Shown here: piece by piece, positions 11,858 through 22,023 of the stretch | Layout of the letters: every line of letters begins with the position of its first letter | Numbering within the stretch: position 1 is the first letter of the stretch | NCBI GenBank assembly: GCA_022414725.1 | Contig: CM039462.1 | Span: 119,454,470 to 119,518,469, forward strand | Length of the DNA stretch: 64,000 bases | Origin: Microglena sp. YARC | Taxonomy: Eukaryota > Chlorophyta > Chlorophyceae > Chlamydomonadales > Chlamydomonadaceae | Direction: 5' to 3' | The notes under the pieces: generated by a model | What the model saw: only the letters and a program-made list of their open reading frames with translations | The model's database searches: none | What the model was told of the DNA's origin: nothing | Translations under genes and position numbers: made by a program

Positions 11858-12312
11858 AGCCTCCCTTGCCCTAGCGATCCTGCGTTTGACCTCCTCTTGT
11901 AGGTCTCCATCTGGTGTGAACAGATTACCTAGGTACATGAATGAGGCAACAAAATCAATGCTGCCCCCATTCAGTGCTATGGGAGTGGGAGTGAGGTGAG
12001 AGGGGGAGCTAGACAGAGGGTGGAAGTGAATAGCCTTTGTCTTCTTGTAGTTGATGGACATCCCCCAAGTTCCTGAGGTGGTCTCAAGACTCTTTAAGAG
12101 GGAGGTGAGGCCATCTTTGAAGTAGGACAAGAGGACTAGGTCATCAGCATACAGGAGGAAGGTGATGTAATGGGTCGTAGCTTGGGGGTGGGATCTAGGG
12201 TTGGCTGGAGTGTTGAGCAGTCCATTCATGTCTGAGGCTATTGGGAATCCAAGCTGGACATCCTCTAGTGAGAAACTACTTCTAACCAGGTGATCCATGA
12301 ACAGGTTGAAGA

Positions 12313-12314
<2 letters not shown>
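11858..12314 (-). pseudogene. LINE reverse transcriptase, catalytic part
   Basis: Contains the RT catalytic box LLYADDLVLLS and the downstream WGMSINYKKTKAI, MYLGNLFTPDGD and EVKRRIARAREACA. The other half is at 5880-6399 beyond Copia-2; the frame is continuous across the insertion once one GCGCA is removed. Upstream the coding sequence (FNLFMDHLVR) stops at a (CT)n microsatellite, so the finger domains and endonuclease are missing. Confidence 0.88.
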
Positions 12315-12387
<73 letters not shown>

Positions 12388-12398
12388 CCCCCCCCCCC
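12315..12398. repeat. (CT)n microsatellite followed by C run
   Basis: About 35 CT units, then 14 C. It marks the break point of the LINE fragment to its left. Confidence 0.97.
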
Positions 12399-12479
12399 TC
12401 CCTCTCTTTTAACGTACTCCCCTATCTGCCTCCAGTTGTGAATAATAGGGAAATATTCTCGCGAATGTTCCAACAAGAT

Positions 12480-13085
12480 TAAATGTAATGATCGTGTCGG
12501 ATATACGTCTAGTGGACTCCAAATGTGCCCGTAGCTTGACTGGGTCAAGAGGGAGTGGGGGACTTGATATTGTTGACATTTGTGTACCGGTAGATTACTG
12601 GATGGTGGTATACTTCTTGAATGTCGAATCAGAAAGGAGTACCTTTCGTTCTGGTAGAATTTGCAGGTGCTGTGATATGATGGTTGACGGTAGAAGAGTA
12701 GTCGAAGATGAAATGCATTTCATACTAGAATGTCCGTTATACGCTAAGGATAGAAAAAATATTTTTAAGAAAATGAAAATTGAACCTGAATAGGTTGATA
12801 AAAACTCCAGTATGAAGCTGGTCATGAATCCTGATTCCTTTGAAGGATGGAAATACTGAATTCAATTTATTAAAAAATGCGATAATAATAGCACAATTAT
12901 ATTATCATCCCAGCTGAGATGATGATTTAATTATATTATGCAGTTAAAATATCACTGTAGCACGAACTCAGAACCCCCGTCAGTTAAACGATCGTTTGGG
13001 GTTCAGTTCATCAGTTATTTTTCTTTTAAAGCTCTTCCTAACGGTTGGGTCCCTTTAGCCTATTTTGCCTACCCCTAGACTGTAA
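12480..13085 (+). pseudogene. 3' end of a second LINE family with zinc ribbon
   Basis: The reading RSGRICRCCDMMVDGRRVV...DEMHFILECPLY is a zf-RVT-like C-terminal zinc motif of LINEs. The same sequence in opposite orientation lies at 60774-61118. The 3' UTR (12860-13085) is also shared and ends CCTACCCCTAGACTGTAACA, running directly into a (TACA)n array. Only the last part of the element is present. Confidence 0.75.
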
Positions 13086-13160
13086 CATACATACATACAT
13101 ACATACATACATACATACATACATACATACATACATACATACGTACATACATACATACAT
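13086..13160. repeat. (CATA)n microsatellite
   Basis: Tetranucleotide array directly after a LINE 3' end and directly before CTATATATATAAAG. Open frames of His-Thr-Tyr-Ile across it are artefacts. Confidence 0.95.
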
Positions 13161-13605
13161 CTATATATATAAAGAAATCATGGTCGTGGTCGTGGTGGTC
13201 GTGGTGGTCGTGGTGGTCGTGGTGGTGTCATCGCGTAACCGACTTAACCGACTTCCCACCCAGCCATTTCCCGCCCAGCCAATTCCCGCTTAGCCAATTC
13301 ACGCTTTTAATTCCTCCTGCTTCAACTTCTGCCTGATTGGCCTCCTGCGAATTCTGCCTTATGCAACCTTCGCTTCCTGCGTATTCTACCTGTTGCGCAT
13401 CCCGCCCGATTTCTCCTTTTCCCGCCTGAGTTCATCCACCTGATCTCGGTAGCGCTACAGTTCGTCTTCCTACAAGCTTTTTCCCCTGCATCTCTGCAAG
13501 ACCTTTCCCTTGCGTCAAGAGACCTGTCGCTGCGCACAACGGGAGGTGACGTGGTGAGTCAACGGACCTGTCAGAAATGTCCGAATCGCATCCATCCCAT
13601 GTCAC
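13161..13605 (+). repeat. Unclassified dispersed repeat, copy A
   Basis: Homologous to 14710-15140. Both begin CTATATATATAAAGAAATCATGGT directly after a (CATA)n array, then GTAACCGACTTAAC and several CAGCCAATT boxes, and share 'gagacctgtcgctgcgcac' near the end. Copy A carries an extra (GGTCGT)n insertion at 13182-13227. No protein is recognised. Confidence 0.8.
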
Positions 13606-14505
13606 AAACTTGACTGCAAATTCTTCCCACTGTATTGAGAAACATGTCGCACCGCATTGTGCCATAGCAAGTACTCATCAAAGTTGACCGAATGAAAAAT
13701 CTCGCTGAGCATTCTCGCCCTAACTTGACCGAACATCTCAAATCAGCAACTTGACTGTAAATGGATGAACCTAGCGATGTTTCCAAGTCCCAGATTGAGT
13801 TGACTTCGGGAGCAGTTGCGGTGAACAGGATTGTTCTTCGGCCGAACTGAATACATGCTCGCTAAGAAGAAGCTTTAGTTATATACAGTTGCGATTGCGC
13901 AGGTTCAGCCTTTTCAGTGGGGTCAACTATCGATCACAGCTGAGATGGCAGGGAAGCAGGTCCGATGCTTTTAGCGGAGTCGGATGATGCGCAAACGTTG
14001 TCGATGCTTATCGTCCCATTTGCCTTTCAGCTATGGCAAAGCCCACAGCTGAAGTGGAGGGGGGCAGATATGGGGTATGTGTGTGCTGGTGGGTGCGTGT
14101 AGGAGGGAGGGGAGGGATGAGAGTGGGGAGAGGGTGGGGGCTGGTGGGATGGCTGGGGTGGGGGAAGGGATGGAGTCAGGAAATATGTCAGTAAGAGTAA
14201 GGGAGTATGTTTGTGGGCGGGGTACATGGTTGGGTGGGGGTGGAGATAGATGGGGGGGGGGGGGGCGGCGGGGAGTACGGTGGTGTTTGTGTGCTTGTGG
14301 GTGCACAAGGGAGACCATCGCAAGGGATATGCGTCCGTCAATGTTTTAAGTTGCATGTACTGCAGAGAAAACCGTTTTGCAACCCAGCCCAAAACAGGTG
14401 AGGCCAACGGGAGGGAAGGGGGGAGGGGGCGGATAATGGTTTGGTGGTGGTGGTGTGTGAATGGGTGGGGGCTTCAAGTGTAAACCATTATGTAACCAGC
14501 CCCAA
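13606..14505. other. No gene; G-rich strand from 14040
   Basis: 13606-14030 holds nothing that I recognise. 14040-14300 and 14400-14470 are strongly G-rich on the plus strand; open frames there are compositional (Gly- or Pro-rich). Confidence 0.6.
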
Positions 14506-14543
14506 ATAGGTGTGGCCAAAGGCCAAACGGGCATCGTACTATG

Positions 14544-14588
<45 letters not shown>

Positions 14589-14636
14589 CTTCGTGATAGT
14601 AGATGTGGCCACCGGCCACATGGGCTACCGTACTAG
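14506..14636. repeat. GGCC-hairpin module with 41-bp G run
   Basis: Contains GTGTGGCCAAAGGCCAAACGG and, after a 41-base G run (14547-14587), TGTGGCCACCGGCCACATGG and CTACCGTACTAGTACATAC. The same order of motifs recurs at 15870-15985, again followed by (TACA)n. Confidence 0.75.
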
Positions 14637-14709
14637 TACATACATACATACATACATACATACATACATACATACATACATACATACATACATACATACA
14701 TACATACAT
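14637..14709. repeat. (TACA)n microsatellite
   Basis: Tetranucleotide array between the GGCC module and dispersed repeat copy B. Confidence 0.95.
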
Positions 14710-15140
14710 CTATATATATAAAGAAATCATGGTAACCGACTTAACTGACTTCCCGCCCAGCCAATTTCTGCCCAGCCAATTTCCGCCCAGCCAATTCCCG
14801 TCCAGTCAATTCCCGCCCAGTCAATTCCTGCTTTTATTACAATCCCTCCTTCTTCAACCTCTACCTTATTTAGCCTCCTGCGAATGCTGCCTAATGCGAC
14901 CTAAGCCTCCTGCGTATTCTTTTTGTTGCGCATCCCGCCCGAATTCTCATTTCCCGCCTGCGTCCATCCACCTGATTTCGGCAGCGCAACAGTCCGTCTA
15001 CCTACAAGCTTTTCCCCATGCGTCTCTGCAAGATCTTTCCCTTGCATCAAGAGACCTGTCGCTGCGCACAACGGAAGGTGACTGGTCAATCGGACTTGCA
15101 GAAATGTTCGAATCGCATCCATCGCAAGTCAGAAACTGCG
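14710..15140 (+). repeat. Unclassified dispersed repeat, copy B
   Basis: Same family as 13161-13605. It has five tandem copies of a ~15-bp unit containing CAGCCAATT or CAGTCAATT (14750-14830) shortly after a TATATATAAA box. This looks promoter-like (CCAAT plus TATA), but no coding sequence follows. Confidence 0.8.
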
Positions 15141-15869
15141 GGAAGCCAATGCATATATCCACTTCCGCCTGCGACGCTGCCACCATTCATCTCACGCATG
15201 CGCTCTTTCTCCATGCCATCTCATCACATTCGTCATGGTTGGCACCCAGTTGTTGCGATTAATTTGACTTCGTTCAGATCGCCCAGGCCATTCCATCCCC
15301 CTGCACACTCTCGCGCTTGCACCGCTTATGCCATCTATGCAAGCTCTTTTCGTAGTATTAATAATCGTGAATACGTCGCTGCGATTGTTCCTGTTCCGAG
15401 TGTTGCCCGAGTTTTCCCAACTGGGGCACCGCACGAGAAGAAGCAGCTGCAGGTTTGTAGCTACCGTATGCAATTGCGCCGGTCCGGTGTTCATCGGAAT
15501 CTGAGCGGTTTGCAAGTTCTTGGTAGGCTCAAAACATAGCCTGCATTTAAGCCCCTATTTCTGCACGATTGAATCCCACAGCTGGAGTGAAGGTTATGAG
15601 GAAGGGAGAAGGAGAGTGTGTGTGAGAGAGTGTTGGTGATTGGGGGAAGGTGGGAGAAAGAGAGTGTGTTTGCATGGGGTGGGGTGAGGGGCAGGGAGAG
15701 ATTGGGGAAAGTAGGGGATACTGTGGGTTGGGGTTGGGGGTTGGGGGGGGGTGGGGGGGGGGGCACATGCAAGGGCGTTACCTGTTCTGTAACCCACGCC
15801 AGACTAGCAACCATGACCTGGGTGGTGGGTGGGTGGGGTGGCCACCAGCCACACAGGCCACTGTTATGC
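15141..15869. other. No gene recognised; G-rich from 15595
   Basis: Open frames are short and compositional; 15595-15770 is G-rich with GT-rich repeats. Confidence 0.5.
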
Positions 15870-16016
15870 CCCAAACAGGTGTGGCCAAGGGCCAAACGGG
15901 CACCGTACTATATTTGGGGCGTGGGTGGTTGGTCTACGTGTGTGTAGGTGTGGCCACCAGCTACACGGGCTACCATACTAGTACATACATACATACATAC
16001 ATACATACATACATAC
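15870..16016. repeat. Second GGCC module plus (TACA)n
   Basis: GTGTGGCCAAGGGCCAAACGG, GTGTGGCCACCAGCTACACGG and CTACCATACTAGTACATAC, then (CATA)n to 16016. It parallels 14506-14709 but is not followed by the dispersed repeat. Confidence 0.75.
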
Positions 16017-16825
16017 TTCTAGTGAGGTGTGGCAAATCAGATATGTGGATCATATAAATGCATTATTATGCGGATACTCAAGCTCGCCATAATGAAACCC
16101 TCCCCGAGCTTTGCATGACCAATGACTGATGCGTTCCAGTCATAGTAGACCTTGTCCCATCCCGCTTTACTCAGGTTTTATGGTATTTAAATATAGATTT
16201 AGTGCATAGACTCACCCAGGATCTTCTGATTCTGATGTGCGGATGACACAGAGAAACACTAGGTTGCGACCAGGGTTGTTCAGGGGGACCCCCCAAGCTG
16301 CTTCTCGAGACGCAGCCTGTTTCAAAATCTGCTTCTTGAGACGAGTCCGGTTTCAAAATCTTCCTTTGCAACGCAACTCTTCAAAGCTGCGTCTGCATTT
16401 CTGCAAAGCATCCAACCCACCGGATCTGCGTCTGCAACGCTACGAATCCTCCCCACGATGCGTTTGCGATGCAACTGACCCTCCCCACGATGCATCTGTG
16501 ACACAAGACGGGCAGGGCGGGCGGGCATGTGTGTGTGTGTGTGGGGGGGGGGGGGGGGAGGGGGGGGGGGGGGGGGGGGAGGGTCAAGAGATACGGAAGA
16601 AGCAAAGCATGCAGGCATTTTGCGCCCCGTTGTGACGCCTTGCAAATTGAGCGACGCGGTGCCCCCCTAACCTCGCGGAGCACGGAGCCGGGGGGGGGTT
16701 TGAGGGGTTTTTCTGTTTCTCTAGTTTAGCCCAACCTATGTATCGACATGCAGAGGCGGAATGGCGATGCGTCTCACAAAAAACAAACAGTGTTGGCAGG
16801 CTCCATGTATGTTGTTACAGTCAGG
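16017..16825. other. Repeat remnants and G run, no gene
   Basis: 16270-16510 holds short motifs (CTGCGTCTGCA, CCCTCCCCACGATGCATCTG) that recur in reverse orientation near 57790-57870, so it is a dispersed repeat. 16541-16579 is almost pure G. Confidence 0.5.
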
Positions 16826-16985
16826 TTAGTTTCAAAGCGCGCGTTTTGCGCTTTTGAGCGCTGATTTTTTGACCCCCTCTGCGCTTTAAGCGCAGATTTT
16901 TGCAACCCCCTGTGGGCGCAGCAAGCAATTTTTGCGCTTTTTGCACTACAAAGCGCAATTTCTTTGTTTTCAAATGCGCTAAAGC
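16826..16985. repeat. GCGC-motif cluster
   Basis: About ten GCGC motifs in 160 bp, mostly as TTTGCGC or AAGCGC in both directions (GCGCTTTAAGCGC is a near palindrome). TTTGCGC resembles E2F-type sites, but function is unproven. Confidence 0.5.
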
Positions 16986-16986
16986 G

Positions 16987-17062
16987 CTGGCCAATCTGGC
17001 CATTTGAAGTACCCTGGTTACAGTCCAGGGGTAGACCAAATAGGTTAAAAGGACTTGCCCAA
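16987..17062 (-). repeat. LINE-2 family 3' tail fragment
   Basis: Contains GTTACAGTCCAGGGGTAGACC and CAAATAGGTTAAAAGGACTTG, the reverse complement of the 3' end at 13031-13085 and nearly the same as 60543-60600. Confidence 0.75.
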
Positions 17063-17099
17063 CCACGAAACTAGGAGGGGCTAAATAGAAAAATCACTG

Positions 17100-17850
17100 A
17101 TGAAACCCAGACCTTCACCCATGCGCATGCCACACCCACCTACACCTATACCCATGCCCACACGGCCACACCCACCCAAGCCACACCAACCCACCCCCAT
17201 GCCACGCCCACCCACGCTCACGTCCACGCCACACCCACATACACCGATGCCCACAGCCCCACCCCACCCACCCACACCTACAACCATGCCCACGCCACAC
17301 CTACACCAATTCCAACGCCCATGCCCCACCCCACCCATGCCCACACCACACCCCTCACATCTACGCCCATGCCCACGCCACACCTACACACATACCCACG
17401 CCACACCTAACCCCATGCCCACACCTACACCCACCCACACCTACGCTCACACCCACCCACCTGCACCCATGCCCCATACTAACTCACACCCAGGCCACAC
17501 CCACGCACACCTACGCTTACACCCACACGTACACATATGCCCACAGCAACGCCACACCTACAACCATGCCCACGCCACACCTACACCAATTCCAACGCCC
17601 ATGCCCCACACCACACCTTCCCACACCTACACCCATGCCCACGCTCATGCCACACCCACTCACACCTACACCCATGCCTATGCCCACTCCACAACCATCC
17701 ACCCATACCCACGCCCACACACACCTTCACTCATGCACATGCCCCACCCACCCACACCTACACCCATGCCCACGCCACACCCACCCACCCACATGCCTAT
17801 GCCCACGCCCAACTAAACCCATGCCCACGCCACACCCACCCACGCCTACA
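17100..17850. repeat. C/A-rich degenerate minisatellite
   Basis: About 750 bp built from variants of 'cacctacacccatgcccacgc' (about 20-26 bp). The plus strand has almost no G outside CATGCCCACG. The long His/Pro/Thr-rich frames across it are artefacts. It lies in what would be the intron downstream of the exon at 17867-18046. Confidence 0.9.
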
Positions 17851-17866
17851 CCCATGCAGCACTTAC

Positions 17867-18046
17867 CTCCTCTCCTCCATCCATCATCACCACCTTGCTG
17901 AGAACTATCTCATCCGCAGCCTCTGGGTCTGAGCCTCTGGAGGGATCATCGCCATCACTACTGTAGCTCACCACAAACCTCAGGCTCCTTTTTCTCAACC
18001 ATGCAGGCAGCTGTGTGGCTGTCACTTCAGGCTTATGAAATTGAAC
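17867..18046 (-). CDS. Candidate host-gene exon (60 codons)
   Basis: On the minus strand, CTCCCCTACTTCCCCTAG (acceptor with pyrimidine tract) is followed by 180 bp with no stop in one frame and then GTAAGT (17861-17866). The reading begins VQFHKPEVTATQLPAWLRKR and contains SLRFVVSYSSDGDDPSRGS, then an acidic end. Length is a multiple of three. I do not recognise the protein. Further exons were not found; the minisatellite lies directly downstream. Confidence 0.5.
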
Positions 18047-18369
18047 CTAGGGGAAGTAGGGGAGCATATACCCAGAGCGATGCAGGGAGTCCATACCCAG
18101 GGGAATCAAGGGAGCGGGCAAGGGCAGTGTCTGGTAACTACTTCCGACATCCTGGCAGCAAATGAGTATCCAGGGTTCTTCGAGGAGATTTTCATGTTTT
18201 TGGGTGGGGGTGGGGGTGGGGGGGTCCTAAACTTCAACATACCCGATTGATGTCCAAGGCCGATTATCTCTGGACAGCCCTACCTGGGGCTGGGGGGTCC
18301 TGCTAGTAGTCCTAGGCTAGGGGGGCTAAAGCGAACAAGCTTCGACAACTGTCGCAACCTCGGAGGATG

Positions 18370-18800
18370 TTGCAAATAGCAGCCTCGTCAGCTTCGCCAC
18401 GCGACAAGCGCAGTGATCTAGTATTATAGTAGGTAGGAGGTGGTAGGGATTCGGTTTCGTTTTGTTACCTCACACCGGCACACGTAGACCCTCCTGATGC
18501 GCCAAGCCCCGCTGCTCCTGCCTGCCCTACTCGGCCCTACCACAGATCACCACACCCTTGGGCAGTCGAATCATCACCACGGAGAGTGCAGCAAATTTCA
18601 GCCTCGTCAAAATCAACATGCTTCTAGTAGCGCAGTGGTAGTAATATATAGTAGGCAATTGGTTTCGTTTTCTAATAACCTAACACCATCTCACGCACAC
18701 GTAGACCCTGATGCGGGTTGATGCGCCCAAGCCTCTCCTGCCTGCAAGCCTACTACAGATCGCCCACACCCTGGCCCCCCGCCCTGGCCCACAAACTTTG
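18370..18800. repeat. Imperfect direct duplication, about 210-bp unit
   Basis: Two diverged copies share, in order, CAGCCTCGTCA, ATAGTAGG, TTCGTTTT, CACGTAGACCCT, GATGCG, CTCCTGCCTGC, TACCACAGATC or TACTACAGATC, and AGTCGAATCAT. It lies upstream of the gene model at 18953. Confidence 0.75.
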
Positions 18801-18952
18801 GTAGTCGAATCATTTGTGAGGCCCGAGTTGCAAGTTGCATCGTGTCGATTTACTTTTACCCTCGGCGGCCCTCGGCATCTTTTTCAGTAACACACGACAA
18901 TTTCTGTTTATGCACTTCTGGCGATTAGTTACCATCTTGCTGGGTTGGAAAA

Positions 18953-19709
18953 ATGGACAGAGCAAACAGCCGATTGGATGTGAAGAGGGCTATCATGGTG
19001 CTAAGTAAGTCCTTCGCTGCATCCCCGTCTCTCAGTTTAGCGCACCTTTCAATGCAGACATCGACTAATACCTTCCTCTCCCCTCCCCACCTTCCCTCCC
19101 CGACCTTCTTCTTCTTTCCGAATCTGCAGTCCCTGGAGTTCCTCGTAAGTGTATTAGTTATTTCTCCTTACTGAATCTCTTACTCCACAGTCCGAAAATT
19201 GTGCCTGCTTGCTAACTTCTCCCGTTTGCTTGCTGCAGCTCCAATGGTTGATTACGCCATGAATACCCCCTTCTTAGCGTCGATTACGGGTGGATCCAAG
19301 CCGAGTAGCTCATCTGCCAAGAGCAGCTCATCGAGAAAGAGCACTTCGAGCGACGATTCATTCGGCGACACCTTCCTCTGCAAGTGAGTTGAGCTTGCAC
19401 TAAGCTCGCTGGATTGCATGAAGTAGCTTCTATTTTCGCCAGATGTCGTAAAGTAGGTTCGCGATCCCTGAGCTCGCAGCTACGATGATCGCGAGTTGGG
19501 AAAATGGCAAAGAAATCGATGCGTTGTAACTGTAATCGATGCGTTGTAACTGCAGCAGAGAATTTTCGAATCACAATCGGCAGTTGGAATTTAAGCTTCA
19601 TCAGCACCAGACTAATAGTGTCCAGGTGGGGGGCAGGGGGCGCGAAGACACCTTTGTAGCATCAACCAGCGAGCTTTCGGATTTCAACACGCTTAGGTCT
19701 CTGCCGTAG
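18953..19709 (+). CDS. Candidate four-exon host gene, 121 codons, unknown function
   Basis: Model: exon 1 18953-19004 (ATG; donor GTAAGT), exon 2 19130-19144 (15-bp microexon between TCTGCAG and GTAAGT), exon 3 19239-19383 (acceptor TTGCTTGCTGCAG; donor GTGAGT), exon 4 19556-19709 (acceptor AACTGCAG; stop TAG). Phases agree at every junction and no stop interrupts. The product starts MDRANSRLDVKRAIMVL, continues MVDYAMNTPFLASITGG, has a Ser-rich linker (SSSSAKSSSSRKSTSSDDSF), and ends TSELSDFNTLRSLP. No family is recognised. The start could be upstream and exon 4 could splice onward. Confidence 0.5.
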
Positions 19710-19727
19710 CCATGCGTTCGACTTAGT

Positions 19728-20167
19728 TCTGCAGGAAGGATTGGGAAGCTGACACCAGGTTGCCTGAGCGCTAGTGTGGACTTCGTCGCCAAGGTGTTGC
19801 CTGAGGAGGAAACTAGATCTACTGTTCCATCCATTTCTCGGTTGAATTCAATTCAACTTATTGACAAGCATCACTTTTGTTCCCTGTGTAGGAGGATGGA
19901 CTCAGGAAATTGGGGAGAGAGAAGCCTCGCCAATCCAGTCGAGAGGTCATATCATAAGAACATGTTGTTCGCTGACCCTTCCAAGCTGACCTTCGACATG
20001 TCTTGACTTGGGTGCTGACCTTCTGGCGATCCCGTTGGCATGTCTACTGCCGTGCAGCTGATGTGTATTCATATCTGAAGAAGAAATATCAAAACTATTT
20101 GGAACAATGTTTGGCGATGAAATTATCTGATGTGAGCAAGCTTGAATCCAGTTACTGCAAATTTTAA
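19728..20167 (+). other. Possible further exons, plus strand
   Basis: After TTCTGCAG (ends 19732) a frame reads RIGKLTPGCLSASVDFVAKV and EEETRSTVPSIS. After CCCTGTGTAG (19891) a second open stretch follows. At 20016-20167 a frame reads LTFWRSRWHVYCRAADVYSY and ends in TAA. They look coding in composition, but donors are poor and I cannot join them in phase. Confidence 0.25.
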
Positions 20168-21500
20168 CGCAAGAGGAGTTATGGGAGCAAAGCTGGGAGA
20201 GACATATCAAACTGTTTCTTGGCAAGTGGAGCTAAACAAGCCAGTCCAGGTTGCTTAGTGCATGGACGGCCATAACTGATGTGCTGTGTTGATGGATTTC
20301 AGGGCAGTGCTTTGTTCATACAATTTGTGTAGTGCACATAGAGGTTCAACAGTCTACGCAAGAGAACTTCTCCTTAATGTACAGTTGAGGGTTGAAGGTA
20401 CACACAAGTGCTTCAAAATCTCATGGGAGGGACAGGCTTTCTTGAGAAAGTCTGTGCTGCATATATGTGATGCGTGACCGAGGAGTTGGAATACGGCAAA
20501 TTTGCTTTGTTCTTCTAGTTGTACACTATTGAAGGGTCAATTTTGAGCGCAGGAGTTTTTAATGAGGTAATGTATGACTACCATGTCATGGTACCTGAGG
20601 ATGTTTAGTGACGATATAGTTGCCATCCTCACTGAGTGATTTAATTTGATGCCAGCATGAGTTCTGACGTTCAAAGAGGGTTCCGCTCTGCTTGGCCCAA
20701 CTGGCCAGTGTGCCCTACATTTTTCCTACTTTATTAGGGTTTGAATCCCTCCTGTTAAATGTTTCCATAGTCCCGTCTATAACTGGTTGGTATTCCGTTC
20801 TAGTAGGAGTTATTTCCTTAGACTTAGCAATGAGGCAATCTTTACTGCTTGTGTAACCCTTTGAGAAAATCGTCATCTTGCCGGAGGATCAGCTTCTGCG
20901 AAATAGCCTCGCCCAACTTGCACAGCCCCATCCAATCTCTGTTTGTCAGGTAGTTGTTTACACGGTGGTCTTCGCACTGAGCTGGTTAGACAACATGGTC
21001 CATCCGCCTTCAGGCTCCTCACTGTGACACGTCACATCTGCCAATATAGTCTTAGGAGTCAAATGTTGCCATGCAACCGTGAGGTGCCACATTCTGTAAC
21101 CATTCACGTAATGCAGAATTAATATGGTAATTACATGGCTCAAGGCAGCAATTTGGCTGCTCGCCGTCTAATGGAGTCGAAGTAAGATTATCCAGAAGGT
21201 ATCGGTGTTGCAGTGCCGTACATTCAAATAAACCAAAGCAAATCGTTATATGTGTGCATTTAAGAAAGATACCGTAATCACAATCCACAAAGTTGCATAC
21301 GGTAGAAGCCTGGTGCCCAACAGATAAACCAAAGCACATGGTAGCGTGCTATGCTTCAGGAACTCAGGAGACATCCCTCATGATACACATCTCAGTTCGA
21401 ACTAAAATATCCACCACATCCTATCCTCAAGGGCAGCAAAATGAACAAATCAATCATTCACTACGTTGTATCCTCCAGAGCAGAGGAAGGAACAGGGGGG
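20168..21500. other. No gene recognised
   Basis: AT-neutral, only short frames. No repeats or motif seen. Confidence 0.4.
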
Positions 21501-21599
21501 TCCCGTCCGATACGCTCAATCTGCAAGGGTAAAAACAGCACGAGCCCTATATTCCTTTACCCATCCCCCGAGATACCTAGTCCCCACACTCCTCAGTCC

Positions 21600-21840
21600 C
21601 AGGCTGTACAAATTCCCTGAGGTGTAATAAGTCCCAAGTCCTGAGCCCCAGGGTATACTAAGTCCTTGAGGTGTACCAAGTGAAGTCCCAAGTCCTTTGT
21701 CCTTGGCTGAACTGGAGTCCCTGAGGTGTAACAAGCCCCCGAGAAAAACCAAGCCAAGATACAAGACAAAGACCTCGAGAACAACCTGGGCCCCGAGCAG
21801 GGTAGGACAATGGCCTTCCTGAGATTGGCTGGCCATACCG
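21600..21840. repeat. Short tandem motif region and Gypsy-like remnant
   Basis: 'GTCCCTGAGGTGTAA' and 'AAGTCCCAAGTCCT' recur three to four times. The following CCGAGAAAAACCAAGCCAAGA, ACCTGGGCCCCGAG and ATACCGGAAC resemble pieces at 54230-54430, so both may derive from the same LTR element family. Confidence 0.4.
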
Positions 21841-22023
21841 GAACTCTCTTTTCACCCTTCCGGCCCACTTTTTAGGCCATTTTTTAATACCGCACTTTTT
21901 GTTTCTTTTTTCAAAATACCTCCGGTTTTGACAGCACTTCGGTTTTTAACCTTCCGGTTTTTTCCCACTTTCAGGTCACAGTTTGGGGGCATTTTTACAA
22001 AAAAACGAAGTTGAGAGTTGTAA

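Noticed and set aside
13045..13293. His-Thr-Tyr-Ile repeat proteins (also at 14603, 63212)
   Set aside because: Translation of (CATA)n arrays; all frames of a 4-bp repeat stay open.
14027..14621. Pro-rich and Gly-rich frames around the G tracts
   Set aside because: Compositional; no motif or splice support.
17100..17932. 238-codon Pro/His/Thr-rich ORF
   Set aside because: It runs through a minisatellite lacking stops because of composition; several frames are open at once.
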